Source: Brevundimonas sp. (GTDB taxonomy: Bacteria > Pseudomonadota > Alphaproteobacteria > Caulobacterales > Caulobacteraceae). Taken from it: a stretch of 33,312 nucleotides of DNA. Shown one piece after another: positions 1 through 11,090 of the stretch. Location: the NCBI RefSeq assembly GCF_024711105.1, contig NZ_JANJTL010000092.1, forward strand, positions 1 through 33,312, in the 5' to 3' direction. Positions within the stretch are counted from its first letter, which is position 1, and every line of letters starts with the position of its first letter. The notes below the pieces were generated by a model. It was not told where the DNA came from, searched no databases, and worked only from the letters and a program-made list of their open reading frames with translations. Position numbers and translations under genes: made by a program.

Positions 1-2862
<2,862 letters not shown>

Positions 2863-2880
2863 CGCAGGGCTCTTCAAAAA

Positions 2881-2981
2881 TTGTCCTCCCGGAAGCCGCG
2901 TCAGCGGCTGTCCGGGACAAGCGAGGGGCTTTCTACCCTTGTCCCGGCTCTGCGCGCTGCGCGCTACGGCCGGGATGACAA
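2881..2981. repeat. Nested REP-like palindromic element between convergent genes
   Basis: Four copies of a CCGGGA(T)(G)ACAA-type motif in alternating orientation: TTGTCcTCCCGG 2881-2892, CCGGGACAAG 2912-2921, CTTGTCCCGG 2938-2947, CCGGGATGACAA 2970-2981. Inner stem AGCCGC/GCGGCT 2894-2909. Confidence 0.7.
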
Positions 2982-2993
2982 CGAAGAGAGCGC

Positions 2994-3629
2994 CTAGGTC
3001 TCGTCGGACGCGTCCGGCTGGGCGGGCGTCGCGGTTTCCTCCGCCACGTCCTCGGCGGTCGCCTCGGCTTCCTCTTCCAAAAGGCTGGGCGGCAGGACTT
3101 CCTCGGGGGTCAGGCCGACCTGCTCCAGCGTGGCGGGGGCGGTGGTGATGTTGTTGCGGACGCGGCGGGCCGCGTGCTCGCAGCGGCCGGGCAGGCCGAA
3201 GAAGAGGTCGAAGCCGGCCTGACGGTCGTCGGCGTTGGCGTTGGTCAGATACGGCTGCCACCGCGTCATGGCGCGGTCGTAGGCGGCGCGGCCGGCGGCG
3301 ATCTCGGCGGCCGAGCGGCGGCCCGAGCCGGCCTGGATGGCCGTCTGGAAGTCCTGGCGCTCGAGCCGGCCCAGACGCATCAGCTCGGCGTCGGCGGCGG
3401 TCCCCAGCGTCTCGCCCAGCTGGACGTGGCCGTCGATCAGGCCGTGGCAGTAGTTCAGGAAGCCGAAGTCGTCGGCCGGGACATTTTCGGGGATCGGATA
3501 GGCGTAGGCCATGGCCTCGCGGGTGCGCAGCTGTTCGGCCGTCTCGGTCGGGGCGGTGGGGGCCGTGACCATCGGGCCATCCTGTCCGGACAGGATGAGC
3601 GCAGCGGCGAAGGCGAGCGAAAGCGACAT
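2994..3629 (-). CDS. Hypothetical secreted/periplasmic protein with Glu/Ala-rich C-terminus
   Basis: 211-aa ORF with signal-peptide-like N-terminus (MSLSLAFAAALILSGQ) and coherent composition; longer overlapping ORFs in other frames look like GC artefacts. Confidence 0.7.
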   Translation of the reverse strand: MSLSLAFAAALILSGQDGPMVTAPTAPTETAEQLRTREAMAYAYPIPENVPADDFGFLNYCHGLIDGHVQLGETLGTAADAELMRLGRLERQDFQTAIQAGSGRRSAAEIAAGRAAYDRAMTRWQPYLTNANADDRQAGFDLFFGLPGRCEHAARRVRNNITTAPATLEQVGLTPEEVLPPSLLEEEAEATAEDVAEETATPAQPDASDET

Positions 3630-3797
3630 GAAAGGTTACCTCTGACGGCCTGTTGAAGCCCCACATAACTCTAAACCCGGGAACCGGATGCGCCAACACG
3701 GCTTCGTTAAGCGTCAGGCCGCGTCATTGACGCCGAGGCCATTCATGACGACATTGGTTTCGCGCCCGCCGTTTCAGGCGTCGCAAGAGGTTGAGTG

Positions 3798-4112
3798 ATG
3801 ATCCGCGTCCAGACCTTTCGGCTGGCCCCGCCCCGTCCCCCGCGCACCTTCGCCGGCGCGGTCGGCTGGCTGTTCGGCCTTCTGGCGGCGGGCGTGGCCC
3901 TGGTGTTCGGGGCGCTCTTCGCGGTGGCGACGGCCGTGGCCGTGGCCCTGTTCGCGGTGGTCGCGGGCGTCCTGGTCTTTGCGGCGCGGCTGTTCGGCGG
4001 ACGGCGTCCGCGCCCGGCGGCCGCCAGCGCTTCGGCCGCCGATGCGATCATCGACGCGCACAAGGTGGGCGACCAGTGGGTCGCCTACGGCTGGGACCGC
4101 CAGGGCCGCTGA
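3798..4112 (+). CDS. Small hypothetical membrane protein
   Basis: ATG at 3798 after GTG 3795; two hydrophobic segments (AVGWLFGLLAAGVALVFGALFAVATAVAVALFAVVAGVLVFAARLF); 6 bp upstream of the amidase gene. Confidence 0.65.
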   Translation: MIRVQTFRLAPPRPPRTFAGAVGWLFGLLAAGVALVFGALFAVATAVAVALFAVVAGVLVFAARLFGGRRPRPAAASASAADAIIDAHKVGDQWVAYGWDRQGR

Positions 4113-4118
4113 GGCCCG

Positions 4119-4883
4119 ATGACCCTGTCCCTCATCGACCGGCCGACGCCGAACTTCGACGAGCGGCACGCGCCGCCCGACATGATCATCCTACACTACA
4201 CCGGCATGCAGACCGGCGAGGCGGCGCTCGAGCGCCTTTGCGACCCCCAGGCGCGCGTCTCGGCCCACTATCTGGTCGAGGAGGACGGGCGGGTCTTCCG
4301 ACTGGCGCCGGAGGAGCGGCGCTGCTGGCACGCCGGCGTGTCCCACTGGCGCGGCGAGGACAACCTCAACGGCGTCTCCATCGGCATCGAGATCGTCAAT
4401 CCGGGCCATGAGTGGGGCTATCGCGCATTCCCGGACGCCCAGATCGAGTCCGTGGTCGAACTGGTCGGCCAGATCCGCGAGCGCTGGACCGTGCCCAATG
4501 ACCGCATCCTCGGCCACTCCGACGTCGCGCCGGCGCGCAAGGAGGATCCGGGCGAACTCTTTCCCTGGAAACGTCTGGCCGAGGCCGGCCACGGCCTGTG
4601 GTTCGAGCCGGCCATGGAGCGGATCGCCGCGCTTGGCCCGCCGCTGAAGCCAGGGGACGAGGGCATCGGCGTGGTCGTCATGCAGTCGGCCCTGAAGCGG
4701 CTGGGCTACGGCCTCGAGCAGACCGGCGTCTACGACGAGGCCACCCGCATCACCGTCACCGCCTTCCAGCGCCACTGGCGCCAGGCCAACGTCGACGGGA
4801 TCGCCGACGGCGAGACCCGCGCGCGGCTGGTCGGCGTGCTCCAGCTGGCTCAGGTGGAGAGCGTGACGGGGGTGCTGACCTAG
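4119..4883 (+). CDS. N-acetylmuramoyl-L-alanine amidase (AmpD/AmiD type) with C-terminal peptidoglycan-binding domain
   Basis: MIILHYTGM, SAHYLVEEDGRV, NGVSIGIEIVNPG, ILGHSDVAPARKEDPGELFPW motifs of amidase_2; PG_binding_1-like C-terminus. Confidence 0.93.
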   Translation: MTLSLIDRPTPNFDERHAPPDMIILHYTGMQTGEAALERLCDPQARVSAHYLVEEDGRVFRLAPEERRCWHAGVSHWRGEDNLNGVSIGIEIVNPGHEWGYRAFPDAQIESVVELVGQIRERWTVPNDRILGHSDVAPARKEDPGELFPWKRLAEAGHGLWFEPAMERIAALGPPLKPGDEGIGVVVMQSALKRLGYGLEQTGVYDEATRITVTAFQRHWRQANVDGIADGETRARLVGVLQLAQVESVTGVLT

Positions 4884-4897
4884 TCTGCCTTGGCGGC

Positions 4898-5386
4898 CTA
4901 CGGCCTGTCGTCAAGAAGCAGGCGAACCACTTCGGATTCCTCACTCGACGCGTCGAAGAGAAAAGGTTGGGCGCACGGTGCCTGGAGTATCGTGAGAAGT
5001 TCGGGCTCGGGCGTCGGAAAAATTGTCGCGCTCGGCCCTCGTAAGGGCGGCGCGTCAGAAGTTGGCGCGCGGAGAGCAATCAGGAAGGGGCCTTCCCCGA
5101 TCGCCTCAGGGATTCCGAATGTCGAATTGACCCACGTCATGGTCAGCGTCTCGGGCGCATCGCCGACCAACACCTCGTCGACCTGCAATTCGATGCGCGC
5201 ATAGCGGGGCAGGCGCGCGGAACGCAGAGGTCGTATGATGCTGTACTCTGTCACTCGGCCCACGACGACCACGTCGGCAAGACGAACATCCTCAAGGACC
5301 GTCGGGGCCTCGACGAAGCACGCTGCGGCAGGCTGACCAAGGGCCAAGCCCAGCGACGTAACCAGGGCGAATATCATGGAACGCAT
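4898..5386 (-). CDS. Hypothetical secreted protein, possibly NTR/TIMP-like OB-fold
   Basis: Likely start MRSMIFALVTSLGLALGQPAAACF at 5386 (signal peptide). 'LADVVVVGRVTEY...IELQVDEVLVGDAPETLTMTW' is reminiscent of bacterial NTR-like secreted proteins. Locally lower GC3. Confidence 0.6.
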   Translation of the reverse strand: MRSMIFALVTSLGLALGQPAAACFVEAPTVLEDVRLADVVVVGRVTEYSIIRPLRSARLPRYARIELQVDEVLVGDAPETLTMTWVNSTFGIPEAIGEGPFLIALRAPTSDAPPLRGPSATIFPTPEPELLTILQAPCAQPFLFDASSEESEVVRLLLDDRP

Positions 5387-5483
5387 CGCTGCCCCCGCAA
5401 CCTGTGCAGATATCTGACGCCCGGCTCGACCGGCTCGCAAGTCCTCGATTTGACCTGGAAGCCGCACGGGCCCATCTATCCGC

Positions 5484-5900
5484 CGTCAGACGGCCGGGCG
5501 GTCGCTCTGCTTTGCTGAAGCTTCGCAGAGCCCTGCGCAGCCTTTAGCGGAGCAGGGAGGAAAGTCCGGGCTCCACGGCGAAAAGGCGGCGGGTAACGCC
5601 CGCCCGGGGTGACCCGAGGGATAGCGCCACAGAAAGCAAACCGCCCTGCGTCGCTCTTCGAGCTATGCAGGGCAAGGGTGAAAGGGTGGGGTAAGAGCCC
5701 ACCGCGGACCGGGCGACCGGGACGGCATGGCAAGCCCCGCCTGGAGCAAGACCGAATAGGGACGCCGCGCACCTTCGGGTGCAGGGCTCGCCGGCCCGAG
5801 GCGTCCGGGTAGGTCGCGAGAACCGCTCAGCAATGGGCGGTCCAGAGGAATGATCGTCACCCGCTTGCGGGGACAGAACCCGGCTTACAGGCCGTCTGAC
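5484..5900 (+). ncRNA. rnpB: RNase P RNA, bacterial type A
   Basis: Canonical GAGGAAAGTCCGGGCTCC, AGGGTGAAAGGGTGGGGTAAGAGCCCACCGC, and ACAGAACCCGGCTTACAGG cores. P1 formed by GTCAGACGGCC (5485-5495) and GGCCGTCTGAC (5890-5900), followed by T5 (5903-5907). Confidence 0.97.
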
Positions 5901-6029
5901 ACTTTTTCCACTACGGCCACGCTTGCTGGCAGGAATACTCAGCGTGTTCTTGCTGCGTTCCAATCGTTAACTGCGGCAGGCGGATTTTCGCCGTTATGGT
6001 GAAGCAAACGTCAACAAGTGTCATTGCGT

Positions 6030-6063
6030 CCCAATCCGTCCCATGTTAACCCAAACCATCCCC
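6030..6063 (-). promoter_or_regulatory. Putative MraZ operator: phased CCCA (TGGG on minus strand) boxes
   Basis: CCCA at 6030-6033, 6040-6043, 6050-6053, and degenerate CCCC at 6060-6063; exact 10-bp spacing, about 67 bp upstream of the mraZ start. Confidence 0.7.
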
Positions 6064-6129
6064 GGTATGACGCGTCGGAGGGGCCGACGAAGCCGGGCAG
6101 GGGCGGGCTGACAAGCCTGGGGTAGGCGG

Positions 6130-6603
6130 GTGTTTCTCTCGACCTTCGAGAAGCAGCTCGACACCAAGCGGCGCTTTGTCGTGCCGCAGGATTACCGCAC
6201 CCCCGCGACCGGTTCGGCCGACGGCGTCTTCTGCTTTCCGTCCATCGAGGCCGACTGCATCGAGGCGGGCGGCGACGCCCTGTTTTCCCAGTACCAGCGG
6301 GTCATCGACGAACTGCCCTTCGGCCATCGGCTGAGGACCGCGCTCGAGGACGCCGTCTTCGGCCAGCAGCGCCGCCTGTCCTATGACACGGCGGGCCGCA
6401 TCACCCTGCCGGAGAGCCTCTGCGAAGAATTCGGCCTGACGGACACGGTGGTGATCGTGGGCCTGCGCGACCGTTTCCAGATCTGGCGGCCGGACGTCCA
6501 CCGCGCCTGGCGCGCCGAGCAGCGCCGCGTGGCGCGCGAGGGCCTGGCTGAACTGGGCGAACTGAAGCGGGCCGCCAGCCTGAAGCTCGGGGGCGGCGCA
6601 TGA
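6130..6603 (+). CDS. mraZ: Transcriptional regulator MraZ
   Basis: GTG start; [22 protein letters not shown] and [19 protein letters not shown] AbrB-like repeats; first gene of the dcw cluster. Confidence 0.96.
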   Translation: MFLSTFEKQLDTKRRFVVPQDYRTPATGSADGVFCFPSIEADCIEAGGDALFSQYQRVIDELPFGHRLRTALEDAVFGQQRRLSYDTAGRITLPESLCEEFGLTDTVVIVGLRDRFQIWRPDVHRAWRAEQRRVAREGLAELGELKRAASLKLGGGA

Positions 6604-7538
6604 GCCCCCACCTCTCGGTCCTGCTGGATGAGGTGGTGGAGGCCGTGGCGCCCGGACCGGGCAAGCTGATCGTCGACGGCACCTTTGGCGCTGGCGGCTA
6701 TTCCCGCGCCTTCCTCAAGCGCGGCGCCGACGTCATCGGCTTCGACCGCGATCCGACCGTGAAGCCGCATGCCGAGCGGCTGGCCGCCGATTTCGGCGAC
6801 CGCTTCCGGCTGGTCGAGCGCCGCTTCTCCGAGATGGACGACGAACTCGGCGAGCAGGGCTGCGACGGGGTGGCGCTGGACATCGGTGTCTCGTCCATGC
6901 AGCTGGACCAGGCCGAGCGCGGCTTCTCCTTCCAGAAGGACGGCCCGCTGGACATGCGGATGGGCGCCGACGGGCCGACCGCCGCCGATCTGGTCAACAC
7001 CCTGGACCACGGGCCGCTGGCCAAGCTGCTGCGCGACTACGGCGAGGAGCGCGAGTCCGGCCGGATCGCCACCGCCATCCTGCGCCGCCGCGCCGTGGAG
7101 CCGTTCAGCCGCACGCTGGACCTGGCCGCCGTCATCGAAAAGGCGCTGGGCGGCCGGCGCGGCGCGCCCGTGCATCCGGCGACCCGGTCGTTCCAGGCGC
7201 TGCGCATCGCCGTCAACGACGAGCTGGGCGAACTCGAAGCCGGCCTCGCCGCCGCCGAGCGCATCCTGCGGCCGGGCGGGCGGCTGGCGGTCGTGACCTT
7301 CCATTCGCTTGAGGATCGGCTGGTGAAGCGCTTCCTGGCCGAGCGCGCCGGCAAGACCGGCTCCGGCTCGCGGCACCTGCCGCCGCAGGCGCAGGGGCCG
7401 GCCCCGACCTTCGAACTGATCGGCAAGGGGGCGGTCGAGGCCTCTCCCGAGGAAACCGCCGTCAACCCGCGGTCCCGCTCCGCCCGTCTGCGCACGGCGC
7501 GCCGGACCGAGGCCCCGGCCTGGAGGGCTGCGGCATGA
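6600..7538 (+). CDS. rsmH: 16S rRNA (cytosine1402-N4)-methyltransferase RsmH/MraW
   Basis: [61 protein letters not shown] motifs; ATGA overlap with mraZ. Confidence 0.98.
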   Translation: MSPHLSVLLDEVVEAVAPGPGKLIVDGTFGAGGYSRAFLKRGADVIGFDRDPTVKPHAERLAADFGDRFRLVERRFSEMDDELGEQGCDGVALDIGVSSMQLDQAERGFSFQKDGPLDMRMGADGPTAADLVNTLDHGPLAKLLRDYGEERESGRIATAILRRRAVEPFSRTLDLAAVIEKALGGRRGAPVHPATRSFQALRIAVNDELGELEAGLAAAERILRPGGRLAVVTFHSLEDRLVKRFLAERAGKTGSGSRHLPPQAQGPAPTFELIGKGAVEASPEETAVNPRSRSARLRTARRTEAPAWRAAA

Positions 7539-7876
7539 GCACGACGGTCGGCGGGCGCGGCGTTCTGAGGGCGCTGGAGATCGCGGCGGTGGTGTGTCTC
7601 GGCACGCTCATCCTGTGGGTCTATGTGGCCAAGGCCGCCGGCGCGGACGAGCGCGCGGCCATCCGCGAGTTGGAGACGGAGATCGCCCAGACCCAGCGCG
7701 ATATCCGCCTGCTGCGCGCCGAAGCGGCCCACCTCGAGCAGCCAGCGCGGCTCCAGGCGCTGGTGGACGCCCACCTTCAGCTCCAGCCCGTCGACGCCCA
7801 GCAGGAGGCCTCGCCCGAGGTGCTGCCGGTCGTCCTGCCGTCGGCCGAGCCCGAGCCCGCGGAGGCCGCGCAATGA
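7535..7876 (+). CDS. ftsL: FtsL-like cell division protein
   Basis: Short single-TM protein with coiled-coil ([35 protein letters not shown]) between rsmH and ftsI; ATGA overlaps. Confidence 0.85.
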   Translation: MSTTVGGRGVLRALEIAAVVCLGTLILWVYVAKAAGADERAAIRELETEIAQTQRDIRLLRAEAAHLEQPARLQALVDAHLQLQPVDAQQEASPEVLPVVLPSAEPEPAEAAQ

Positions 7877-9648
7877 GCCTGGCCGGCCTGCCGCCCCGCA
7901 TCGGAGTGCGCCTGCCGACCCGGCGGCTGCTCGACTGGATCCAGAGCCTGGAGCACGCCTTCGAGCGCGCCCGCGCCGAGGGCAAGGCCGAGAACGACAC
8001 CCGCGTGCGGATCCTGCTGGTCTCCTGCCTGTTCGGGTTGATCTTCGCGGGCCTCGCCGTCGGGGCCATCCGCGCCGCCCTGTTTTCGGGGCTGGACGCG
8101 CCGCTCGGCCGGGGCGGGGCGCCGGTGCTGCAACGCGGCGACCTGACCGACCGCAACGGCCTGCTCATGGCGACCAACCTGCCGCACTACCGGCTGGTCA
8201 TCGACCCAGTGGAGACCTTCGACCGCGCCTATGTCCGCAACGCCGTCCTGCGCGCCATGCCGGACATCTCGGCGGCGGGCCGGCGGCGGCTGGAGCGGGT
8301 GCTGGCGGGCGACGAGCGGGCCTTCGTGGTCGGCGGCCTGACGGCGGCCCAGCGGGCGCGCCTGCATGACCTGGCGCTGGGCGGCCTGCATTTCGAGGAG
8401 GAGGACGCCCGCGTCTATCCGCTGGAGGACCTGGCCTCGCACGTCGTAGGCTTCGCCAACGCGGACGGCGAGGGCGCGGCCGGCTTCGAGCGCGCCTTCG
8501 ACGCCGACATCCGCGCCGCCGGGGCTGACGGTGGGGCCGTGCCCCTGTCCATCGACCTCAGGGTCCAGGGCGCGCTGGAGACCGAGCTGGAGGCCGTGGC
8601 GACCGACCAGCGAGTCGTGGGCGCCGTCGGCGTCGTCACCAACATCCAGACCGGCGAGATCCTGGCCATGGCCAGCTATCCGGATTTCGACCCGAACCGG
8701 CGCGGCGCCGGCGACGCCTCGGCCATGGTCAACCGTGTCGCGGGCCAGGTCTGGGAGATGGGCTCGACCTTCAAGATCTTCTCGATCGCCGCAGGTCTGG
8801 ACAGCGGCCGTGTCGATATCGACACGGTGATCGACACTGGTTCGCCGCTCCGCATGGCGGGGCGCACGATCAACGACTTTCACGCCCAGAATCGGCCCAT
8901 GAGTGTCGAGGAGGTTTTCCTCCATTCCTCGAATGTCGGTACGTCGCGAGTCGCAGCCCTGATGGGATCGCAGGTCATGCAGGACTACTATCGGTCCTTC
9001 GGCCTGCTGGACCGGCAGCGCATCGGCCTGGCCGAGTCCGCGGCGCCCCTGCTGCCGCGGCGCTGGGACGCCAACACCGTCGCCTCGGCCTCGTTCGGCC
9101 ACGCCATGGCGGTCACGCCGCTGCACGTCGCGGCGGGCGTGGGCGCCATCATGAACGGCGGCCGCTATGTGCCGCTGACGCTGCGGCCGGTTCGGCCCGG
9201 GCGGCGTCCGCAGGGCCAGCGCATCGTCACGGAAGTGACCTCGATGCGGATGCTGCGCCTGATGCGGCTGAACGTTGAGCGCGGCTCGGGCCGTCGCGCC
9301 GCCGTCGAAGGCTTCAGCGTCGGCGGCAAGACCGGCACCGCCGAGAAGTACACCAACGGCCGGGTCGACCGGACGCGCGTGACCTCGTCCTTCGTCTCGG
9401 TCTTCCCGACGGAAGGGCCGGTCAACGCCGACCGCTACCTGGTCATGATCCTGCTGGACGAGCCGCGCGGCAGCGAGGCGTCCGGCGGCGCCCGCACCGC
9501 GGGCATGACCGCGGCGCCGGCCGTGGGCCGGGTGATCCGCCGCATCGCGCCCTTCCTCGGCGTCGAGCGCCGGCTCGAAGTGCTGAGCGCCAGCGAGGCC
9601 GAGGCCCTGCCGCTGTCCGAAGACGCATCCCTGGCGGGGCCGCGATGA
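7873..9648 (+). CDS. ftsI: Septal peptidoglycan transpeptidase (PBP3/FtsI)
   Basis: ATG at 7873 overlaps the ftsL stop; DLTDRNGLLMATN, STFK (SxxK), SSNVGT (SxN), GGKTGTAEK (KTG) motifs. Confidence 0.97.
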   Translation: MSLAGLPPRIGVRLPTRRLLDWIQSLEHAFERARAEGKAENDTRVRILLVSCLFGLIFAGLAVGAIRAALFSGLDAPLGRGGAPVLQRGDLTDRNGLLMATNLPHYRLVIDPVETFDRAYVRNAVLRAMPDISAAGRRRLERVLAGDERAFVVGGLTAAQRARLHDLALGGLHFEEEDARVYPLEDLASHVVGFANADGEGAAGFERAFDADIRAAGADGGAVPLSIDLRVQGALETELEAVATDQRVVGAVGVVTNIQTGEILAMASYPDFDPNRRGAGDASAMVNRVAGQVWEMGSTFKIFSIAAGLDSGRVDIDTVIDTGSPLRMAGRTINDFHAQNRPMSVEEVFLHSSNVGTSRVAALMGSQVMQDYYRSFGLLDRQRIGLAESAAPLLPRRWDANTVASASFGHAMAVTPLHVAAGVGAIMNGGRYVPLTLRPVRPGRRPQGQRIVTEVTSMRMLRLMRLNVERGSGRRAAVEGFSVGGKTGTAEKYTNGRVDRTRVTSSFVSVFPTEGPVNADRYLVMILLDEPRGSEASGGARTAGMTAAPAVGRVIRRIAPFLGVERRLEVLSASEAEALPLSEDASLAGPR

Positions 9649-11090
9649 CCGGCGTGCGGCTGTCCGAAATCCTCAGGCGCGACGTGCCGACCGATCCGGT
9701 CATCACCGGCGTCACCGCGGACAGCCGCCGGGTGGGGACGGGGACGCTGTTCGCCGCGCTTCCGGGCGCGCGCGCCGACGGCCGCGCCTTCATCCCCCAA
9801 GCGCTGTCGCAGGGCGCCGCCGCGGTGCTGGCGCCCGAGGACACGCCGGACGGGGCCGCTCCCCTTCTGGTGCGGTCGGGCGACGTACGCCGCGCCTATG
9901 CGCTGGCGGCGCGGGCCTTCTACGGAAAGCAGCCGCGCACCTGCGTGGCGGTCACGGGCACCAACGGAAAGACTTCGGTCGCCGCCTTCTGCCGCCAGAT
10001 CTGGACGGCGCTGGGCCACCATGGGGCCAGCATGGGCACGCTGGGCGTCATGGCCGGCGAAGAGGCCCTAACCGGGCCCGGCCTGACCAGCCCGGACGCG
10101 GCGGACGCCGCGCGCCTGCTGGCCGAACTGGCCGGGCGCGGCGTGACCCACCTGGCGCTCGAGGCCTCGTCGCACGGGCTGGACCAGCGGCGGCTGGACG
10201 GCGTGGGGCTTACGGCGGCGGCCTTCACCAACCTCAGCCAGGACCATCTGGACTACCATCACGACATGGCCGCCTATCGCGCGGCCAAGCTGCGCCTGTT
10301 CGACACCCTGTTGCCGCGCGGGCGCACGGCCGTGCTGAACGCGGACTCCGACGCTTACAACGCCTTCGCCGGCGCGGGCATCATGGCGGGCCTTAGCATC
10401 TTCGGAGTCGGCGAACGGGGCCGGGACCTGTCGCTGGTCGCCCGCCGCGCCACGGGCGAGGGCCAGCGGCTGTCGATCGACGCCGGCGGCCGGACCTATG
10501 ACATCCTGCTGCCGCTGGCCGGGGCCTTCCAGGCCTCGAATGCGCTCGTGGCCGCGGGGCTCTGCGTCGCTGCAGGCGACAAACCGGAAGCGGTGATCGC
10601 TGCGCTGGAGACGCTGAAGGGCGCGCCCGGCCGGCTGCAGCGCGTGGGTCTGAGCGCTCAGGGCGGCGAGGTCTATGTCGACTACGCGCACACGCCCGAC
10701 GGACTGGAGACTGTGTTGCAGGCCCTGCGGCCGCACGCGTCGGGACGGCTGGTCGTAGTGTTCGGCGCCGGTGGCGACCGCGATCGCGGCAAGCGCCGGC
10801 TGATGGGCGAGGTCGCCGCCCGCCTGGCCGACGCGGCGGTGGTGACCGATGACAATCCGCGCTCCGAAGACCCGGCCGCGATCCGCGCCGAGGTGATGAA
10901 GGGCTGTCCCGAGGCCCGCGAGATCGGCGACCGCCGCGAGGCCATCGCCTGGGCTGTGTCGGGCCTGAAGAAGGGGGATGTGCTGATCGTCGCCGGAAAG
11001 GGTCACGAGCAGGGTCAAATCGTCGGCGAAACGGTCTATCCGTTCGACGACGCGGCGGTGGCCGCCGAGGCCCTGAGGGAAGTTGCGTGA
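9645..11090 (+). CDS. murE: UDP-N-acetylmuramoyl-tripeptide synthase (meso-DAP ligase) MurE
   Basis: VTGTNGKTSVAAF ATP-binding motif, DNPRSEDP meso-DAP signature, position in dcw. Confidence 0.97.
   Translation: MTGVRLSEILRRDVPTDPVITGVTADSRRVGTGTLFAALPGARADGRAFIPQALSQGAAAVLAPEDTPDGAAPLLVRSGDVRRAYALAARAFYGKQPRTCVAVTGTNGKTSVAAFCRQIWTALGHHGASMGTLGVMAGEEALTGPGLTSPDAADAARLLAELAGRGVTHLALEASSHGLDQRRLDGVGLTAAAFTNLSQDHLDYHHDMAAYRAAKLRLFDTLLPRGRTAVLNADSDAYNAFAGAGIMAGLSIFGVGERGRDLSLVARRATGEGQRLSIDAGGRTYDILLPLAGAFQASNALVAAGLCVAAGDKPEAVIAALETLKGAPGRLQRVGLSAQGGEVYVDYAHTPDGLETVLQALRPHASGRLVVVFGAGGDRDRGKRRLMGEVAARLADAAVVTDDNPRSEDPAAIRAEVMKGCPEAREIGDRREAIAWAVSGLKKGDVLIVAGKGHEQGQIVGETVYPFDDAAVAAEALREVA

Noticed and set aside
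5544-5963. 139-aa and other short ORFs across 5476-5963
   Set aside because: They overlie RNase P RNA; translations of rnpB are a known misannotation type.
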